In this document: one piece after another, positions 62,511 to 64,000 of the stretch
Layout: each line of letters begins with the position of its first letter
Position numbering within the stretch: position 1 is the first letter of the stretch
Origin: Symbiodinium sp. CCMP2592
Lineage: Eukaryota > Sar > Dinophyceae > Suessiales > Symbiodiniaceae
Assembly: GCA_905221615.1 (NCBI GenBank)
Contig: CAJNDT010005913.1
Span: 1,736,001-1,800,000 of the forward strand
DNA length: 64,000 nucleotides
Direction of reading: 5' to 3'
Notes under the pieces: model-generated
Seen by the model: only the letters and a program-made list of their open reading frames with translations
Databases searched by the model: none
Told to the model about the DNA's origin: nothing
Translations under genes and position numbers: made by a program

Positions 62511-64000
62511 ATGAGTATGCAACTCATTCCAACAATGGCATCGATCAGCGATCTCCCGCTGCCGTACTGGCTTGCGCCGTTCGGCGGTGTGCTCGCGCTG
62601 TTGACTGCTAAGGCATTCCACGGCTCGGTCATGAAAATGTCCGAAGGCGACGAGAACATGATCCAGATCGCTCAAGCGGTCCGCGACGGTGCGATGGCGT
62701 ACCTCACTCGTCAGTACAAGGTCGTCGCGGGCGTGTTCGTGGCGCTGATCATCTTCCTCGGACTGATGTATGTCATGGGATTGCAGAGTCAGTGGGCACT
62801 GATCGGTGTTCCTGTCGCTGGTTTCTTCTCTGGTCTTTGTGGCTGGTTCGGTATGCGGATGGCAACCAACGCTTCTGCTCGTACCACCTTTGCTGCAAAG
62901 CAATCGCTGAATGAGGGTCTCAAAGTCGCGTTCCGTTCCGGTGCGGTCATGGGACTCGTTGTTGTGGGCTTTGCGCTCCTCGATGTTTCGTTCTGGTTCT
63001 TTGTCTTCAATGCGACTGGACTCGCTGGTGACCTTGCTGGTCTGACCACAGTTATGCTCAGCTTCGGTATGGGTGCATCGACACAGGCGCTCTTCGCGCG
63101 TGTTGGTGGTGGTATCTACACCAAGGCCGCGGATGTTGGTGCTGACCTTGTTGGTAAGGTTGAAGCTGGTATTCCTGAGGATGACGCTCGTAACCCCGCA
63201 ACGATCGCGGACAATGTTGGTGACAACGTTGGTGATGTTGCAGGTATGGGTGCTGACCTCTACGAGTCGTACTACGGCTCGATCCTCGCGACGATGGCGC
63301 TTGGTGTTGCTGCGGCGTTCTCCTTCGGGACGCTCTCTGATGCTGAATCCGCAAGTCTTGCGATGAAGCTCGCGGTTGCTCCGATGGCGCTCGCGGGTGT
63401 TGGTATTCTCTGCTCGATTCTTGGTGTGTTCGTGGTGAAAGCGGACGAGAACGCGAGCTTTGCAAAGCTGCTCAAAGGCCTGCACATGGGTGTGTATGTC
63501 GCTTCGGGATTGATTATCGTTGGAGCGATCGGATTGCTCTGGTTCCTGCTCGGCAACGACTCGACTATGGCTGGCATCCTCCCTTGGTGGCGTTTGGTAG
63601 CCGCGATCGTCATTGGACTGATCTCCGGTAATGTGATTGCGTACGCGACTGAGTACTACACCAGCTACGAGCACAAGCCAACTCAGCGCATTGCTGAGCA
63701 GGCGCTTACTGGTCCTGCGACTGTCATCATCGCTGGTATCGCAGAAGGCATGAAGTCCACATGGGCATCACTCCTCGTTGTTGTTATCGCGATCATCGGT
63801 GCTTTCGCGGCAGCTGGCGGCGGCGAGAGCTTCCTCCTCGGTCTCTACGGCGTGGGTATCGCAGCGGTCGGGATGCTCTCGACGCTGGGTATCACACTCG
63901 CGACCGACGCGTATGGTCCGATCGCGGACAACGCAGGCGGCAACGCAGAAATGACTGGTCAGCCTCCGCATGTTCGTGAGCGTACTGACATGCTCGACTC
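62511..64000 (+). CDS. hppA: Membrane-bound proton-translocating pyrophosphatase (5' part)
   Basis: Couples PPi hydrolysis to ion export. About 496 codons are present and the gene runs off the window. Membrane helices alternate with the substrate-binding loops: DVGADLVGKVEAGIPEDDARNP and NVGDNVGDVAGMGADLYES near 205-250, and GPIADNAGGNAEM near the window end. The residues that decide K+ dependence lie further downstream, so the subtype cannot be told. Codon usage resembles strongly expressed genes (many GGT and CGT). Confidence 0.96.
   Translation, partial: MSMQLIPTMASISDLPLPYWLAPFGGVLALLTAKAFHGSVMKMSEGDENMIQIAQAVRDGAMAYLTRQYKVVAGVFVALIIFLGLMYVMGLQSQWALIGVPVAGFFSGLCGWFGMRMATNASARTTFAAKQSLNEGLKVAFRSGAVMGLVVVGFALLDVSFWFFVFNATGLAGDLAGLTTVMLSFGMGASTQALFARVGGGIYTKAADVGADLVGKVEAGIPEDDARNPATIADNVGDNVGDVAGMGADLYESYYGSILATMALGVAAAFSFGTLSDAESASLAMKLAVAPMALAGVGILCSILGVFVVKADENASFAKLLKGLHMGVYVASGLIIVGAIGLLWFLLGNDSTMAGILPWWRLVAAIVIGLISGNVIAYATEYYTSYEHKPTQRIAEQALTGPATVIIAGIAEGMKSTWASLLVVVIAIIGAFAAAGGGESFLLGLYGVGIAAVGMLSTLGITLATDAYGPIADNAGGNAEMTGQPPHVRERTDMLD

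Noticed and set aside
62484..63674. 396-codon minus-strand open frame opposite hppA
   Set aside because: Arg/Thr/Glu-rich antisense shadow of conserved pyrophosphatase motifs.
1..64000. tRNA, rRNA or CRISPR array
   Set aside because: All gaps over 100 bp were read; none shows a cloverleaf, rRNA-like sequence or regularly spaced repeats.

Overview
The window looks like a chromosomal segment of a flagellated planctomycete, most likely class Phycisphaerae. This is inferred from protein features, not from a marker-gene search. The signs are secreted proteins ending in a hydrophobic stretch plus an Arg cluster (planctomycete PEP-CTERM-like tails), several membrane proteins with a CxxC...CPEC zinc ribbon, a Rho factor with a long Lys/Ser/Gly-rich N-terminus, a GldF-GldG-like fused ABC permease, MreBCD, the futalosine menaquinone pathway (MqnC) and a proton-pumping pyrophosphatase. 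Gene density is high. Many genes are joined by ATGA or GTGA stop/start overlaps. No rRNA, tRNA, CRISPR array or transposase was seen.

Layout. 1-4.6 kb: a DUF3465 protein, mreBCD and a GlmU-like sugar nucleotidyltransferase. 4.6-9.5 kb: an internally duplicated zinc-ribbon membrane protein, divergent from polA and prmC. 9.5-19 kb: a PAS-GAF-receiver protein, an ABC exporter with a GldF-GldG-like fusion, a flippase-like membrane protein and a secreted repeat protein. 19-26.8 kb: rho, a PH-domain/CoaE fusion, pgi, a small AT-rich insertion bounded by a second copy of the pgi 3' end, and mnmA. 26.8-37.6 kb: a late flagellar block (flgI, FlgJ-like, flgN, flgK, flgL, fliW, csrA and two flagellins) with structured leaders and strong terminators. 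37.6-48.7 kb: a tyrosine recombinase, a sodium symporter, an ATP-grasp protein, mqnC with two coupled zinc-ribbon genes, a DUF389 protein, a glycosyltransferase-ExbD-TonB operon and a DUF151 nuclease. 48.7-56.1 kb: accessory material, namely an anchored secreted protein, another zinc-ribbon membrane protein, truD, a HAD phosphatase, a lipoprotein, a MarR/pirin/SnoaL unit and a Tat-exported metallo-beta-lactamase-fold protein. 56.1-64 kb: efp, aroK, trpF, a rhomboid protease, gltA, a K+ channel, a lipoprotein, rpsU and the 5' part of hppA.

How parts fit. The flagellar block holds hook-filament junction proteins, their chaperone, filament subunits and the FliW-CsrA switch. The intergenic RNA around fliW and the second flagellin contains hairpins and GGA motifs compatible with CsrA control. 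A MarR-type repressor gene and the pirin operon beside it share a TGTTGCAACA palindrome, which suggests a small autoregulated circuit.

Two patterns deserve most attention. First, the 3' end of pgi is present twice, 879 bp apart, with only synonymous differences, bracketing an AT-rich gene for an anchored secreted protein. Second, about ten genes carry a -10-like hexamer 5-8 nt before the start codon and no Shine-Dalgarno sequence, which points to widespread leaderless transcription.
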